Source: Salsuginibacillus kocurii DSM 18087
GTDB lineage: Bacteria > Bacillota > Bacilli > Bacillales > Marinococcaceae
Assembly (NCBI RefSeq): GCF_000377705.1
Contig: NZ_KB898627.1
Coordinates: 248,001 to 312,000 of the forward strand
DNA: 64,000 nt
Reading direction: 5' to 3'
The translations under genes and the position numbers were made by a program. This document shows positions 25,629 through 37,943 of this stretch, one piece after another. Each line of letters starts with the position of its first letter. Positions within the stretch are counted from its first letter, which is position 1. The notes beneath the pieces are model-generated. The model searched no databases. It saw only the letters and a list, made by a program, of their open reading frames with translations, and was not told the DNA's origin.

Positions 25629-27095
25629 TCACAGTTCCGGCTTTTCTGTATGATTTGCTGCTTGTTCGTAGGCATGGGCTACTCGGTACAACGTTCTCTC
25701 TTCAAATGGCTTAGCTACAATCTGCAAGCCGACTGGCATGTTATTGGCCTCAGACAGACCACATGGAACGGAAATGGAAGGCACGCCTGCCAGGTTGATT
25801 GGAATGGTTAAGATGTCGTTTGCATACATAGTAAGCGGGTCGTCAATCTGTTCGCCCACTTTAAAGGCTGTTGTCGGAGCCGTTGGGCCGATGATGACGT
25901 CAAATTTTTGCAAGACGTTATCAAAGTCTTCTTTAATAAGCGTCCGGACTTGCTGGGCTTTTTTATAATAAGCGTCGTAATAACCGGAGCTGAGTGCGAA
26001 GGTACCGAGCATAATCCGGCGTTTAACTTCATCGCCGAAACCTTCACTGCGCGACTTTTTGTACATATCGAGCAAATCGCCGTTGCCTTCATTGCGCACG
26101 CCGTAGCGAACACCGTCAAAACGGGCAAGGTTGGCGGAAGCTTCAGAGGAAGCGATGATATAATAAGCGGCTACTGCATACTGCGAATACGGCAAGGAAA
26201 CCTCTTCCCAGGAGGCGCCAAGCTTTTCAAGCTCTTCAAGCGCTGCGCGTATTTTTTTCTTCACATTTTCATCGACGCCGTCACTCATGTATTCTTTTGG
26301 CACGGCAATACGTAGGCCTTCTACACTATCTGCGCCAATTGCGCTTAAGTAATCAGGCACGTCCATGTCTACCGAGGTCGAATCACGATGGTCGTGACCC
26401 GCAATTTGTTGCATGACAAGGGCGTTATCTTCTACGTTTCGTGTAATGGGTCCAATTTGGTCCAAAGAAGAAGCAAAAGCGACAAGGCCATAACGGGAAA
26501 CGCGGCCGTACGTCGGTTTCATGCCGACAACACCACAGTATGACGCTGGTTGCCGGATCGAGCCGCCGGTATCAGAGCCGAGTGAGAAGGTAACCTGACC
26601 GGCAGCAACTGATGCGGCAGAACCTCCGCTAGATCCGCCTGGAACGTAATCTGTGTTCCACGGGTTACGGGTCGTGTAGTAGCCAGAGTTTTCATTAGAG
26701 GAACCCATCGCGAATTCATCCATGTTCAGTTTACCCATCGTGATTGCTTCAGCGCTGTGCAGGCTTTCCATAACACCAGCATCATATAACGGGTCAAAGT
26801 TGGACAAAAATTGGCTCGCACACGTTGTTCGTAACCCTTTAGTGAGAATGTTGTCTTTAATTCCCATTGGCAGGCCAAATAATAGACCGCGCGTGCCTGC
26901 TTTTGAAAGCGCGTCGTCAAGTTCTGCAGCTTTCTTTTTTGCGCCTTCTTCATCTACAGTTAAAAAGGCTTTTACTTTATCATCTGTCTTTTCAATTTGT
27001 TTCAACGAATCGGCTACAAGATCAGAAACGTTCACTTCTTTATCATGCAGCATTTTATGTAAGGAAGCGAAACTTTCCTCTGTTAAAGATGACAC
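25629..27095 (-). CDS. gatA: Asp/Glu-tRNA amidotransferase subunit A
   Basis: The 488-aa glutaminase/amidase subunit of GatCAB. The amidase-signature triad is visible: Lys in [10 protein letters not shown] (about 79), Ser in [11 protein letters not shown] (about 153), and the nucleophilic Ser in [13 protein letters not shown] (about 177), with [12 protein letters not shown] after it. It produces ammonia from glutamine and channels it to GatB. The start at 27095 is 14 bp from gatC. Length and motifs are complete. Confidence 0.97.
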   Translation of the reverse strand: MSSLTEESFASLHKMLHDKEVNVSDLVADSLKQIEKTDDKVKAFLTVDEEGAKKKAAELDDALSKAGTRGLLFGLPMGIKDNILTKGLRTTCASQFLSNFDPLYDAGVMESLHSAEAITMGKLNMDEFAMGSSNENSGYYTTRNPWNTDYVPGGSSGGSAASVAAGQVTFSLGSDTGGSIRQPASYCGVVGMKPTYGRVSRYGLVAFASSLDQIGPITRNVEDNALVMQQIAGHDHRDSTSVDMDVPDYLSAIGADSVEGLRIAVPKEYMSDGVDENVKKKIRAALEELEKLGASWEEVSLPYSQYAVAAYYIIASSEASANLARFDGVRYGVRNEGNGDLLDMYKKSRSEGFGDEVKRRIMLGTFALSSGYYDAYYKKAQQVRTLIKEDFDNVLQKFDVIIGPTAPTTAFKVGEQIDDPLTMYANDILTIPINLAGVPSISVPCGLSEANNMPVGLQIVAKPFEERTLYRVAHAYEQAANHTEKPEL

Positions 27096-27109
27096 ACAAA
27101 CCCCTCCTC

Positions 27110-27400
27110 TTATTCAAGTATAGCTGGTACTTTAAATTGACCGTCTTCTTGGTCTGGTGCGTTTTTCAACGCATCTTCACGATCAAGTGAAGGCTTCACT
27201 TCATCTTCTCGCAATATATTTCGAATATCGACAACGTGAGTGATTGGTTCAACATTTGTTGTGTCCAACTCCTGCAATTGTTCGGCAAAATCAATAATGT
27301 CGTCCAACTTTTTAGTCACAGCATCAATTTCGTCTTCTTTTAATTCAAGCCGCGCCAAATGAGCGACGTGTTCAATTTGTTCTTTGTTTACACGTTTCAT
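27110..27400 (-). CDS. gatC: Asp/Glu-tRNA amidotransferase subunit C
   Basis: A 96-aa tether subunit that wraps around GatA and joins it to GatB. The family pattern is clear: [14 protein letters not shown] near the N-terminus, [13 protein letters not shown] in the middle and [22 protein letters not shown] at the end. It follows camS by 105 bp, where a hairpin is found. First gene of the gat unit. Confidence 0.95.
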   Translation of the reverse strand: MKRVNKEQIEHVAHLARLELKEDEIDAVTKKLDDIIDFAEQLQELDTTNVEPITHVVDIRNILREDEVKPSLDREDALKNAPDQEDGQFKVPAILE

Positions 27401-27459
27401 ATATCGTCACCTCCACCAATATTTCTCTCAATAGCTTCCATAATACCAAATAATTTTGT

Positions 27460-27500
27460 GCCGGCATAGAGCGAAACCTTGAATGAAGGCTCCTGCCGGC
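27460..27500 (-). promoter_or_regulatory. Hairpin between camS and gatC
   Basis: GCCGGCA (27460-27466) pairs with TGCCGGC (27494-27500), with CCTT/AAGG inside. On the minus strand no proper T run follows, so it is more likely a processing or attenuation structure ahead of gatC than a full terminator. Confidence 0.35.
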
Positions 27501-27505
27501 TCTTT

Positions 27506-28687
27506 TTATCTATAGACGTGGACATCTGGTTCTTCATTTGGTTCTCTTGTAATGAGCGCTTCTTCTCCGGAATTCGATGACACAGTGACTTCAATATCAA
27601 CGTCCGGGGGGTAATTTTCCAACAAATTCGTGACATGCTGGGTGAAAGAAATGACTTCGGTTTTACTATGAAAACGGATCGGAATTTCAATCGTCATTTC
27701 TTGGAGCTGGTCATTTTGAAAACGTCCTTCACCGGTAGCTCCGACATAGTTTTCAAAAAAGGTATCCACACTTTCTCGAAACTCATCAAAACGGTCCGCT
27801 TCTCCCACATGGTCCTGGCTGGCTTCTGACGAAGGAAAGAGATAATAGTCTTCATCGATAATGTCCCAGCCGCCAAATGATGCACCAGGCTCAGCGGTGG
27901 ACGTGGCTATGAAAGTGCCTGGCACCGGTGCTTCTCGCGGAGCTTCCCGGTAAAGGGCCACCGTAATCGGTACCTCTTCAAGCATGCCGTCTTCACGCTC
28001 ATTGGAACGAAGACGTTCTACCACTTCTTCTGCTACCTCTTGCCCGGCCTCAAGGCTCTCAGACTCCGAAATCTCTTCGTCGAGCCACGGGCCATATGTT
28101 CCATCATCGTGTTGTTCACGGAAATAGTAGAGGCTATTCATAGAAAGGCCAACAACAATCCCGCCGAGTTGGAGATTCCCTTCATCATTTTCTACCATAT
28201 AATTGTGTTCAACTATATGCGATAACATACGTGGCGCCCCGCGTTCCTGCTCTTCGAAGCTCTCCCCATCTGCAAGCGGCGGATTCAACCCATCTGGATT
28301 GTCTTCTTCGTGCTGACGTCTCAGCCAGCTGTCAAGCTCGTCACGGTTAATAAACTGCCCTTCCCGGAAAAAATAATCGTTAGGATTATAATCTTCAGAA
28401 GCCACTTCTAACAAGCCTGTTTCCATCCGTTCAATGTCCATCCGGTTGTAGACAACCGAAGTACTAAAGCCACGAGTGGATCCGTGCATGTACTGACCGT
28501 CTGAAAGTACGGTTCGGTATTGATCTTCTAGGGCCGGCAAGTCAGGGCTGACTTCAACCCCTTCTTCTTCCTCTTCTTCCGCTTCATCTAATTCAACCGC
28601 ATCATCATCTTCTGGTTCTAGAAACGACAAACACCCGCTCAATATAACCAACGACGACAAAGCCATTAGTCCTACGAATCGTTTCAT
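27506..28687 (-). CDS. camS: CamS-family sex-pheromone lipoprotein (YerH)
   Basis: The ATG at 28687 after GAGGAG gives MKRFVGLMALSSLVILSGC, a lipoprotein signal with lipobox LSGC. A frame extension upstream lacks a ribosome site. The mature 393-aa protein starts with an Asp/Glu-rich linker, then the CamS domain (GFSTSVVYNRMDIERMETGLL, DYFFREGQFI and a C-terminal ETEVTVSS-like end). In enterococci and staphylococci the cleaved signal peptides of this family act as pheromones; the role of the protein itself is unclear. The acidic linker is unusually strong, as in haloalkaliphiles. Position between ligA and gatC is conserved in bacilli. Confidence 0.92.
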   Translation of the reverse strand: MKRFVGLMALSSLVILSGCLSFLEPEDDDAVELDEAEEEEEEGVEVSPDLPALEDQYRTVLSDGQYMHGSTRGFSTSVVYNRMDIERMETGLLEVASEDYNPNDYFFREGQFINRDELDSWLRRQHEEDNPDGLNPPLADGESFEEQERGAPRMLSHIVEHNYMVENDEGNLQLGGIVVGLSMNSLYYFREQHDDGTYGPWLDEEISESESLEAGQEVAEEVVERLRSNEREDGMLEEVPITVALYREAPREAPVPGTFIATSTAEPGASFGGWDIIDEDYYLFPSSEASQDHVGEADRFDEFRESVDTFFENYVGATGEGRFQNDQLQEMTIEIPIRFHSKTEVISFTQHVTNLLENYPPDVDIEVTVSSNSGEEALITREPNEEPDVHVYR

Positions 28688-28720
28688 GATGGCATTCTCC
28701 TCACTTTTGCCCATAAACCT

Positions 28721-30730
<2,010 letters not shown>

Positions 30731-30935
30731 TCACTTCCTTTTTGTAAGGATAAGGATCGGTTGTATATTATTCAGCTAGGTCGCGTCACTGCCGAGATAG
30801 TTCAGCGTGAGGCGCTTTTACTGCGTTTTATGCAGCGATGGGCCGCGGCTGGGCCGAGAAGAAGGTGCGATGGGCCAGTGTAAGCACTGGCTGCGCACTG
30901 GCAGCCGGGGCAGAGCCGTGTGCTGCGCGATTGGA

Positions 30936-31228
30936 GTGCGGCGTGACGCGGAACGAGTGTGGCGTCACTCCGATCTAGTGCGGCGTGACTCAGGCCGTGT
31001 GTGGCGTCACTCCGGTTCAGTGCGGCGTGACTCGGGCCGGGTGTGGCGTCACTCCGATTTAGTGTGGTGTGACTCGGGCCGGGTGTGGCGTCACTCCGAT
31101 TCAGTGTGGTGTGGCGCGGGCCGAGTGTGGCGTCACTCCGATTTAGTGTGGTGTGACTCGGGACAGGTGTGGCGTCACTCCGATTTAGTGCGGCGTGACC
31201 CGGGCCGAGTGTGGCGTCACTCTGCTGA
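30936..31228. repeat. 42-bp tandem repeat (7 units; 21-bp half-units) between pcrA and ligA
   Basis: Seven units of 42 bp, each made of two 21-bp half-units: GTGYGGCGTGACTCGGGCC-type followed by GTGTGGCGTCACTCCGATT-type. The half-units alternate between GTGAC and GTCAC cores, which are complementary, so adjacent half-units can fold. The array is GC-rich and lies in the pcrA-ligA spacer on the transcribed strand. The flank 30,840-30,935 looks like decayed units. Open frames on both strands are an artefact of the 3n period. A degenerate sister array lies at 20,111-20,257. There are no unique spacers, so it is not CRISPR. Confidence 0.9.
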
Positions 31229-31317
31229 GTTGCGTACTCACTCTCCTCGCCTGCGCACGATCCCATTTTTCCTGCTGTGCCCACCGTTTTATCATCTCAT
31301 CCTAGCTGGCTTTATTT

Positions 31318-33567
31318 CTATTTCTTCGTGATGGGTGCAAATTTGGCGTACAGGCGTTTGACTCCTTCGGTTGGGAAGGCGATGTCGAGTTCAATGTCTT
31401 CGCCTTCGCCTTTTATGCTGACTACTGTGCCTGTGCCCCATTTTTTGTGTTCGGCTTGGTCGCCGACTTGCCAGGCGTACGATTCGCCGCCGGTATTGGT
31501 GGTCGTTTGCATAGAGCGCGCGGCGTTGGCGCTGGTGCCTGGGCGTCGTGAAGCTGTGTTTCCTTGGCCCTGCGTTTGCTTTGGCGGAATGGAGGTCCCC
31601 CCAGCCGGTCCGCTGGCTGCCGGCCCTACCGGTTGCACGAGCTCGTCCGGCAGTTCGTCGATAAAGCGCGACGGTGCGTTTGTCTGGGTGCGGCCGTACA
31701 AGCGGCGCATGTTAGCTCGGGTCAAATGAAGTTCCTGCTCGGCCCGCGTTATGCCCACGTAAGCGAGGCGGCGTTCTTCTTCCATTTCTTCAACGTCGAA
31801 GAGGGAGCGGCTGTGCGGGAAGATGCCTTCTTCCATGCCGACGAGAAAGACGACGGGGAATTCGAGTCCTTTTGCGGCGTGAAGTGTCATCATCGTGACC
31901 GCTTCCTTCCCTTCTTCCTCCTCCGTTTGGTTCAAATCGGAGACAAGCGCCAAGTCGGTAAGAAAAGCGATCAAGGATTTATCTTCATTATGTTTTTCAA
32001 ATTCCTGCGCTACACTCATCAGCTCTTCGATGTTTTCTAACCGGCTCATGGATTCAAGCGAGCGGTCTTCTTTTAACATGTCGCGGTAGCCGGTTTTATC
32101 GAGTAGTTCTTCTAACAGTTCCGTTACCGAGAGATAATCTTGCATTTGGATCCAGTGGCTGAGCTGTTCGCTGAATGAGAGCATTTGTTTTTGCGCGCGC
32201 GCGGAAACGCCGATCTGGTCTGCTTCCTGCACCGCTTCAAAGAGCGTCACGTCCTGTTGCGAGGCGTAGGCTGCCACTTTGTCCACTGTGGTGGCACCGA
32301 TGCTTCGCTTAGGCACGTTAATAATGCGGGCGAGGCTGATATCATCGGCCGGGTTCGCGACAATCCGCAAGTAAGCGAGAATGTCTTTGATTTCTTTACG
32401 GTCGTAGAACTTCGTGCCGCCGATCATCTGATAGGAAATGTTCGATTTCACAAACATTTCCTCGATCACCCGTGATTGAGCGTTCGTGCGGTAAAGAATG
32501 GCTACGTCATTTTCAGAAAAGCGCTTTTCCTGCACGCCTTTTTTGATTTCATCAATCATGTAAAATGCTTCGGCCCGCTCGTCCTGACCTTCATATAAAT
32601 GAATCTCGTTTCCGCTCTTATTTTCGGTCCACAGCTTCTTCGGTTTGCGGCCGCTGTTATTTTCGATGACTTGGTTGGCTGCATTCAAAATGGTCTGGGT
32701 GGAGCGGTAGTTCTGTTCAAGCAGTATGGACTTGGCTTCTTCGTAGTCTTCTTCGAAGCTTAGAATATTACCAATATCCGCGCCCCGCCATTTATAAATC
32801 GACTGATCCGAATCTCCTACCACACATAAGTTACGGTGGTCGCTTGCCAACAAGTTAACGAGTGTGTACTGAGCGCGGTTCGTATCCTGATACTCATCGA
32901 CGTGAATGTATTGGAACTTACGCTGATAATATTTCAACACATCCGGCACCTGCTCAAACAGGCGGATGGTGATCATGATTAAATCATCAAAATCCATCGC
33001 ATGGTTGGAACGCAGGCGTTTTTGGTACGCCTTGTACACATCCGCGACCACTTCCTCAAACGGCCCTTCTGCTTTTTTCGCTACTGCTTCTGGAGAACGA
33101 AGCTCGTTTTTGGCCGTGCTGATCGCGCCTAAAATAGTTCTTGGTTCAAATTTTTTCGTATCTAGGTTTTGATCCTTCAAAATTTGCTTGATGACACTTT
33201 GCTGGTCCGACCCGTCCAGAATCGAAAAATTGCGATTAAAACCGATCCGGTCCACGTCGCGGCGTAAGATGCGCACACACATCGAGTGAAAGGTGGAGAC
33301 CCACAAGCTGTCCGCTGTGCCGCCAACCAGCTGCTCCGCGCGCTCGCGCATTTCGCGTGCGGCTTTATTTGTAAACGTAATCGCCAAAATATTGTAGGGC
33401 GGAATCCCTTTTTCGCGAATAAGATACGCGATTCGGTGGGTAAGCACCCGGGTTTTGCCACTACCGGCACCAGCCATAATCAATAGCGGGCCGTCGGTAT
33501 GACATACGGCTTGTTCTTGTTCCGCATTGAGTCCTGCGAGGAGTTGTTCAATCATGCGTTGTTGCAT
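31318..33567 (-). CDS. pcrA: ATP-dependent DNA helicase PcrA
   Basis: A 749-aa superfamily-1A helicase, essential in bacilli for rolling-circle replication, repair and clearing of transcription-replication conflicts. Visible: Q-motif NAEQEQAV, Walker [13 protein letters not shown] (about 31-42), [12 protein letters not shown], Walker [12 protein letters not shown] (about 222), [31 protein letters not shown] and [12 protein letters not shown]. The C-terminal tail ends with the RNA-polymerase-binding Tudor-like segment ([15 protein letters not shown]). It follows pcrB by 18 bp. A Gln/Thr/Gly-rich linker (about 650-690) precedes the tail. Confidence 0.97.
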   Translation of the reverse strand: MQQRMIEQLLAGLNAEQEQAVCHTDGPLLIMAGAGSGKTRVLTHRIAYLIREKGIPPYNILAITFTNKAAREMRERAEQLVGGTADSLWVSTFHSMCVRILRRDVDRIGFNRNFSILDGSDQQSVIKQILKDQNLDTKKFEPRTILGAISTAKNELRSPEAVAKKAEGPFEEVVADVYKAYQKRLRSNHAMDFDDLIMITIRLFEQVPDVLKYYQRKFQYIHVDEYQDTNRAQYTLVNLLASDHRNLCVVGDSDQSIYKWRGADIGNILSFEEDYEEAKSILLEQNYRSTQTILNAANQVIENNSGRKPKKLWTENKSGNEIHLYEGQDERAEAFYMIDEIKKGVQEKRFSENDVAILYRTNAQSRVIEEMFVKSNISYQMIGGTKFYDRKEIKDILAYLRIVANPADDISLARIINVPKRSIGATTVDKVAAYASQQDVTLFEAVQEADQIGVSARAQKQMLSFSEQLSHWIQMQDYLSVTELLEELLDKTGYRDMLKEDRSLESMSRLENIEELMSVAQEFEKHNEDKSLIAFLTDLALVSDLNQTEEEEGKEAVTMMTLHAAKGLEFPVVFLVGMEEGIFPHSRSLFDVEEMEEERRLAYVGITRAEQELHLTRANMRRLYGRTQTNAPSRFIDELPDELVQPVGPAASGPAGGTSIPPKQTQGQGNTASRRPGTSANAARSMQTTTNTGGESYAWQVGDQAEHKKWGTGTVVSIKGEGEDIELDIAFPTEGVKRLYAKFAPITKK

Positions 33568-33585
33568 GCTTTATTCATCCTTTCC

Positions 33586-34281
33586 TTACAAACGTTCTTT
33601 CACAGCTGCCACAGTTTTCAAAGCTTCTTCCGGCTGGTCGTAAATAACGTTTCCGACGACAACCGTGTCAGCGTAATAAGCCATCTCCCGCGCCTGTTCG
33701 ACCGTTTCAATGCCGCCACCGTAAAAAAGCTGCGCTTCCTGGAGAATGAATTTGCACGATTTTACAATCTCCGGGTCTCCGTATGCTCCGCTGTATTCTA
33801 GGTAAAAAATAGGGAGACGAAAGAGGCGGTCGGCCATGCGCGCGTAAGCTTCCACATCTTCTTTTTCAAGCGACGCATCTGCTTCGGTAAGCTTGGCTGC
33901 TTTAGCATCTTTATTTAATATGCAGTACCCTTCCGCAATAATCGGTTCTTGTTCAAGCAGTGGGCCGTACGTCTTTAATGCTTCGTGATGTAAGCCAGTG
34001 ATCCAGGTTGGATCCGTTGCATTAAGCACAGTCGGTACTAAATAAGCATCAAACCCTGGGGTGATTGCTTCAACTGTAGAAACTTCGAGTAGACAAGGTA
34101 CAGAGAAACGTCTCACACTCGCCAATAGATGGAGCGTGTTATCAAGCGTAATGCCGTCACTACCGCCGATAATAATAGCGTCCGTTCCAGATTCACACAC
34201 TTGTGCCAGCAGTTCATCTTCGATTGGTTTCGCTGGATCTAATTTGAACACATGCCGAAAGCTCTGAATCTCCTCTAACAT
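33586..34281 (-). CDS. pcrB: Heptaprenylglyceryl phosphate synthase PcrB
   Basis: A 231-aa TIM-barrel prenyltransferase that joins heptaprenyl diphosphate to sn-glycerol-1-phosphate, giving an archaeal-type ether lipid precursor in bacilli. Family motifs: FKLDPAKPI, DAIIIGGSDGIT (about 37-48), YLEYSGAYGDPE (about 160-170) and LFYGGGIETVEQA (about 184-196), with ADTVVVGNVIY near the end. First gene of the pcrB-pcrA-ligA run; RBS before ATG 34281. Length is normal. Confidence 0.95.
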   Translation of the reverse strand: MLEEIQSFRHVFKLDPAKPIEDELLAQVCESGTDAIIIGGSDGITLDNTLHLLASVRRFSVPCLLEVSTVEAITPGFDAYLVPTVLNATDPTWITGLHHEALKTYGPLLEQEPIIAEGYCILNKDAKAAKLTEADASLEKEDVEAYARMADRLFRLPIFYLEYSGAYGDPEIVKSCKFILQEAQLFYGGGIETVEQAREMAYYADTVVVGNVIYDQPEEALKTVAAVKERL

Positions 34282-34583
34282 CGTCTCGCCCCTTTATAAA
34301 AACCTGTCTGAAGTAGTGATTTTTTGGTTGTAGTTCGTCGCTTTTTAATGAAACTTCAACCATTAATTATAGCAGAAAGAACGGGAGGTTACGACTGCGA
34401 GTTATGGGGAGAGGCGATCGGTGTGAAACAGCTTCATCAGGGTGATTATATTGAGTAATATTGTCAAATCAATGAGTGTTTTCTTATCGTGCTAATGTTA
34501 AGAAATCTCTCGAAATCAACACAGAAAACTACAGCTTGTGCTATCATGTTTTGAAATAAGCTAGCAAGAACGAGGAGGCACTT
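34282..34583. other. Divergent promoter region between pcrB and adeC
   Basis: Roughly 300 bp between two divergent genes. No clear -35/-10 pairs, PurR box or riboswitch fold could be identified. A GAGGAGGCACTT ribosome site precedes adeC. No small frame is supported. Confidence 0.4.
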
Positions 34584-36314
34584 ATGATAGATGCGATACA
34601 GCTTCGCCGGCTCCAGGTGGCAAAAAAAGAACGAAAAGCCGAACGGGTCATAACCGGCGCCACCTTTGCCGATGTATTCAACCGTGAATGGAAGACAGGA
34701 GATATCGCCATTCAGGACGGAAAAATTGTGGGAATCGGCTCCTACGAAGGTGAAGAAACCATTGATGCCGCAGGGGCCTACGTCGTGCCCGGCTTAATTG
34801 ATGGTCATGTTCATATTGAATCGTCCATGGTTACACCGAGTGAGTTTGCAAACGTAGTACTAAAACGTGGGGTCACCACTATCGTAACGGACCCTCATGA
34901 AATCGCGAATGTCGCTGGTAATACAGGAATCCGCTTCATGATTGAAGAAAGTCGGAAAAGCCTGCTTTCCACGCGTTTCATGCTTCCATCGTGCGTACCG
35001 GCCACGTCCTTTGAACATAACGGAGCAACACTAGATGCTGCTGATTTAGCTCCTTTATACGAAGAGCCTGAAGTTCTTGGCCTTGCTGAAGTTATGAATT
35101 ATCCAGCCGTAGAAAATGGCGAGGCCGATATGATGAAGAAGCTGGCAGACGCCAACGAACACCTAGCGCCTATTGACGGTCATGCAGCCGGCCTCAACTC
35201 TACTTCTCTTAACGTCTACCGTACCGCCGGGATTCGCTCAGACCATGAAGCGACAACGTACGAAGAAGGGAAAGAACGGCTCGAGCGCGGCTTTCATCTT
35301 ATGATCCGTGAAGGTTCTGGAGCGAAGGACCTTGATGCGCTGCTCCCGCTCATTACGGAAGCGAACGCGCACCGTTTTTTATTTGTCACCGATGACAAAC
35401 ACCTCGATGACCTGCTCGAAAATGGCAGCATCGATCATCATATCCGCCGGGCTGTCGCCCAGGGGGTGGCACCTCTTACTGCGATTGCGATTGCCACCTT
35501 GCATGCAGCCCAGTGCTTTGATCTTCGTGAAAAGGGAGCGATTGCGCCTGGTTTCGATGCTGACCTCGTCTTCATCGACAATCCGGAAGATTTTCACGCG
35601 CGGCGCGTCTTTCAACGCGGCACAGACATAACGGCAAGCGAGCCGGTTCCCGCGCCGCCTGAAGCACCTTCTAGGTTGAGTACGAGTGTTACTCTTGGAA
35701 ATGTTACAGCCCGCGATCTGGACATTCCCATCTCTTCTTTTACTAAAAAAGCAAAGGTAATCGGGGTCAGGCCAGGATCGATCGTTACCGAACGCTTGAG
35801 CGAGCATGTCGACACAGCAGACGGTGTATTTATCCCATCGGTGGAGAAGGATCAGCTGAAGCTGGCCGTCTTTGAGCGCCATCACGGCTCAGGCGCAGTC
35901 GGTACTGGCATCGTGAAAGGTTTTGGATTCACTGCCGGAGCGATTGCTTCCACGATTGGGCATGATTCGCACAATTTGTTAGTGTGTGGGACAAATGATG
36001 AGGATATGCTGGCAGCAGTGCGGCATGTGGAAGAGCTGCAAGGCGGAGTGGCAGCCGTAAAAGACAGAGAGGTGCTCGCTGACATTCCCCTTTCAGTCGG
36101 TGGCTTAATGTCAGCTGGAACTGCAGACGAAGTAGTTACCCAGATTGAAGCATTCGATAGAGCGCTGGAGGAGCTTGGCTTTGTCGGTGATTTCAATCCG
36201 CTCATCAATTTGTCATTTTTAGCGCTGCCGGTGATCCCAAGTTTGAAGTTGACCGACCAAGGGTTGTTCGACGTCGAAGCTTTTGAGTTTCTCCCGGTGG
36301 CCGAAGAAGAATAA
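34584..36314 (+). CDS. adeC: Adenine deaminase AdeC
   Basis: A 576-aa amidohydrolase-superfamily enzyme converting adenine to hypoxanthine for purine salvage. Metal-site motifs are intact: GLIDGHVHIESSM (about 73-85), TDPHEIANVAG (about 107-117), DGHAAGL (about 198), RSDHEAT (about 218) and FVTDDKHLDDL (about 272). The C-terminal domain (FGFTAGAIASTIGHDSHNLL) is typical. It lies on the plus strand, interrupting the minus-strand pcrB-yerC order seen in B. subtilis, and has its own terminator. A second, more divergent relative (yerA) lies 1.6 kb away. Confidence 0.96.
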   Translation: MIDAIQLRRLQVAKKERKAERVITGATFADVFNREWKTGDIAIQDGKIVGIGSYEGEETIDAAGAYVVPGLIDGHVHIESSMVTPSEFANVVLKRGVTTIVTDPHEIANVAGNTGIRFMIEESRKSLLSTRFMLPSCVPATSFEHNGATLDAADLAPLYEEPEVLGLAEVMNYPAVENGEADMMKKLADANEHLAPIDGHAAGLNSTSLNVYRTAGIRSDHEATTYEEGKERLERGFHLMIREGSGAKDLDALLPLITEANAHRFLFVTDDKHLDDLLENGSIDHHIRRAVAQGVAPLTAIAIATLHAAQCFDLREKGAIAPGFDADLVFIDNPEDFHARRVFQRGTDITASEPVPAPPEAPSRLSTSVTLGNVTARDLDIPISSFTKKAKVIGVRPGSIVTERLSEHVDTADGVFIPSVEKDQLKLAVFERHHGSGAVGTGIVKGFGFTAGAIASTIGHDSHNLLVCGTNDEDMLAAVRHVEELQGGVAAVKDREVLADIPLSVGGLMSAGTADEVVTQIEAFDRALEELGFVGDFNPLINLSFLALPVIPSLKLTDQGLFDVEAFEFLPVAEEE

Positions 36315-36320
36315 GGAAGG

Positions 36321-36345
36321 AAAAACGCCCGCGTGGCGTTTTTTT
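36321..36345 (+). terminator. adeC terminator
   Basis: AAAACGCC-CGCG-TGGCGTTTT with a seven-T tail, starting 7 bp after the adeC stop. Confidence 0.85.
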
Positions 36346-36429
36346 GCATTCATTTTTGGTTTACTGATCATTCTCGTCACTTTACTCATCATTCTCCGCT
36401 CAGACTTGATCGCAGCAATTGTTTATCCA

Positions 36430-36465
36430 ATTAAAAACCCCTCTCCGCAGCTTCGCGGAGAGGGG
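36430..36465 (-). terminator. yerC/yerB terminator
   Basis: CCCCTCTCCGC (36438-36448) and GCGGAGAGGGG (36455-36465) form a perfect 11-bp stem. The minus strand continues GTTTTTAATTG. It lies just past the yerC stop. Confidence 0.85.
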
Positions 36466-36477
36466 GATAAGTACGGC

Positions 36478-36783
36478 TCACTCGGAGCCGGTGCCGTTAT
36501 GGACGCGGTCTAGCGTCATTTGATAGCTTTCGTTGCCGTAATTTAAGCAGCGTTTTACGCGTGAAATGGTGGCAGTGCTGGCGCCGGTTTCCGTTTCGAT
36601 TTTATGGTAGGTGCTTCCGTTTTGCAGCATGCGAGCAACCTCCAAGCGCTGAGCGAGTGATTGAATTTCATTAATGGTGCATAGGTCATCAAAAAACTCG
36701 TAGCATTCGTCAATATTTTGCAGAGACAGGATCGCTTGAAATAATTGATCTAATTCTTTACCTCGCAATTTATCGATTTGCAT
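36478..36783 (-). CDS. yerC: TrpR-like DNA-binding protein YerC/YecD
   Basis: A 101-aa all-helical protein of the Trp-repressor fold. The helix-turn-helix region is clear near residues 58-82: GSTYHKIETETGASTATISRVKR. It is a presumed transcription regulator of unknown target in bacilli. It follows yerB by 32 bp with GGTGGG-type ribosome sequence before ATG 36783. Order yerA-yerB-yerC is as in B. subtilis. Confidence 0.93.
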   Translation of the reverse strand: MQIDKLRGKELDQLFQAILSLQNIDECYEFFDDLCTINEIQSLAQRLEVARMLQNGSTYHKIETETGASTATISRVKRCLNYGNESYQMTLDRVHNGTGSE

Positions 36784-36815
36784 TCCTTCCCACCTCTTTC
36801 AATCAAATAATCGGT

Positions 36816-37916
36816 TTAAGAGTCTTCATAGGTGACGCTCGACTCTAGTCCAGGAGCCGAAGGTACAATATTAATCCACGTGCTTCCAGGTACAAACGGA
36901 ACGATCTCCCCATTTTGTACCGGCACAATTTGGCCGTCTTCGTTCTCCCATTCAAGGTCGTGCACTTGGCCATTTTGTAAAAGCAAGGCTTGTCCTCCGG
37001 AGGCTAAGTCAATCTGACGGCGCCCTTCCTCATCAACGACTTGATGATCAGTTTCAGCAATTAGGAGGTTAGAGACTTCGAGGGGCTCGTCCGTTTCGTC
37101 ATCTACGGTTTCTTCACCATCGCTGGCTCTTGTATACACTTCATTGTCTGGGTCGTACGTAAAGGTAACGTCATAGCTGTCTTCGTAATTGATGGCGATT
37201 TCTTCGGCTTCTTCCCCGCCTTCTGCTGGTTCGTCAGCAAATTCAAGGGACGGGAAATCGCGCTCTAAGGTGTAGCCTTCTTGGTCCAGGCCAGTAAGCA
37301 TATCATCGTATGTAATATACGAATCGTGGGGGGCTGGGCGGTCGGCACTGCGCTGGAAGAGTGTGCCGTCATAGTTTAAGCCGTTTAAGTAAGCCATTTC
37401 TCCAGCAATTAAGCGATCCTGGGCTTCCGGACTCCAGCCGTGCGTGACAAAGAGGCTGTCAAACCCGCTCGCTAAATCTAAATGATACGCTCGGGCACTT
37501 CTTACGGGACCGACCAGATCTGGCTCTTCGCTATGGAACAAGGAAACAAACCGTGTGGTCGAGCCTTCAGCTAATATTTCATAGGTAAGGTCAGCTTCGT
37601 TCAAGCCGGTTTGCGGCCGAGCTTGTGGATGATTGTTAATCACAACCGCTAACGGGCGGTGGTCATTCATATCTTCTGTCGGTAGGCCTGTGAGTGGATG
37701 AGGGTCCCCGCTTGCTTCTTCCTCATCCGCCTCTTCTGTTCCTACTTCTTCAGCTTCTTCAGCTGGCAGGTCCTCTTCTTCTGGTTGTTCTTCTTCTGAA
37801 GCATTGTCTATGTCTTGTTCTTCGCCATCGCTCGATTCATCTCCGCCACAAGCGGCAAGAAGCAAAACAAGCAGACCAACGCTTAAGCTGGCGCTGTATT
37901 TTTTCAATCTCATCAT
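36816..37916 (-). CDS. yerB: DUF3048 lipoprotein YerB
   Basis: A 366-aa lipoprotein. Signal MMRLKKYSASLSVGLLVLLLAAC has the lipobox LAAC. A ~50-residue Asp/Glu-rich linker follows, then two DUF3048 parts: PLTGLP... HRPLAVVINNHPQARPQTGL (about 77-105), VGPVRSARAYHLDLA and FVTHGWSPEAQ, then a C-terminal domain ending ESSVTYEDS. It is anchored outside the membrane. Function in bacilli is unknown. The acidic linker is typical of high-salt or high-pH relatives. It lies 27 bp after yerA and before yerC. Confidence 0.92.
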   Translation of the reverse strand: MMRLKKYSASLSVGLLVLLLAACGGDESSDGEEQDIDNASEEEQPEEEDLPAEEAEEVGTEEADEEEASGDPHPLTGLPTEDMNDHRPLAVVINNHPQARPQTGLNEADLTYEILAEGSTTRFVSLFHSEEPDLVGPVRSARAYHLDLASGFDSLFVTHGWSPEAQDRLIAGEMAYLNGLNYDGTLFQRSADRPAPHDSYITYDDMLTGLDQEGYTLERDFPSLEFADEPAEGGEEAEEIAINYEDSYDVTFTYDPDNEVYTRASDGEETVDDETDEPLEVSNLLIAETDHQVVDEEGRRQIDLASGGQALLLQNGQVHDLEWENEDGQIVPVQNGEIVPFVPGSTWINIVPSAPGLESSVTYEDS

Positions 37917-37943
37917 CCTTTAGCACATCATTCCTTTACTATT

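Noticed and set aside
27397-27690. 97-aa minus-strand frame ahead of gatC
   Set aside because: Mostly a different frame of the camS 3' end. camS is clearly coding, and this frame has no ribosome site.
30936-31228. CRISPR-like array
   Set aside because: Units are contiguous and near-identical with no unique spacers, and no cas gene is nearby. It is a minisatellite.
30802-31331. Overlapping long open frames on both strands (160 and 174 aa) rich in repeated motifs
   Set aside because: They are by-products of a 42-bp tandem repeat whose period is a multiple of three. No ribosome site, and both strands are open alike.
34282-34583. PurR box or purine riboswitch ahead of adeC
   Set aside because: No CCGAAC/GTTCGG pair and no aptamer core (GTTTCTACC, CCGTAAA) in either orientation.
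36283-36513. 76-aa plus-strand frame with a hydrophobic segment after adeC
   Set aside because: It starts inside adeC, runs through the adeC terminator and the yerC terminator, and has no ribosome site of its own.
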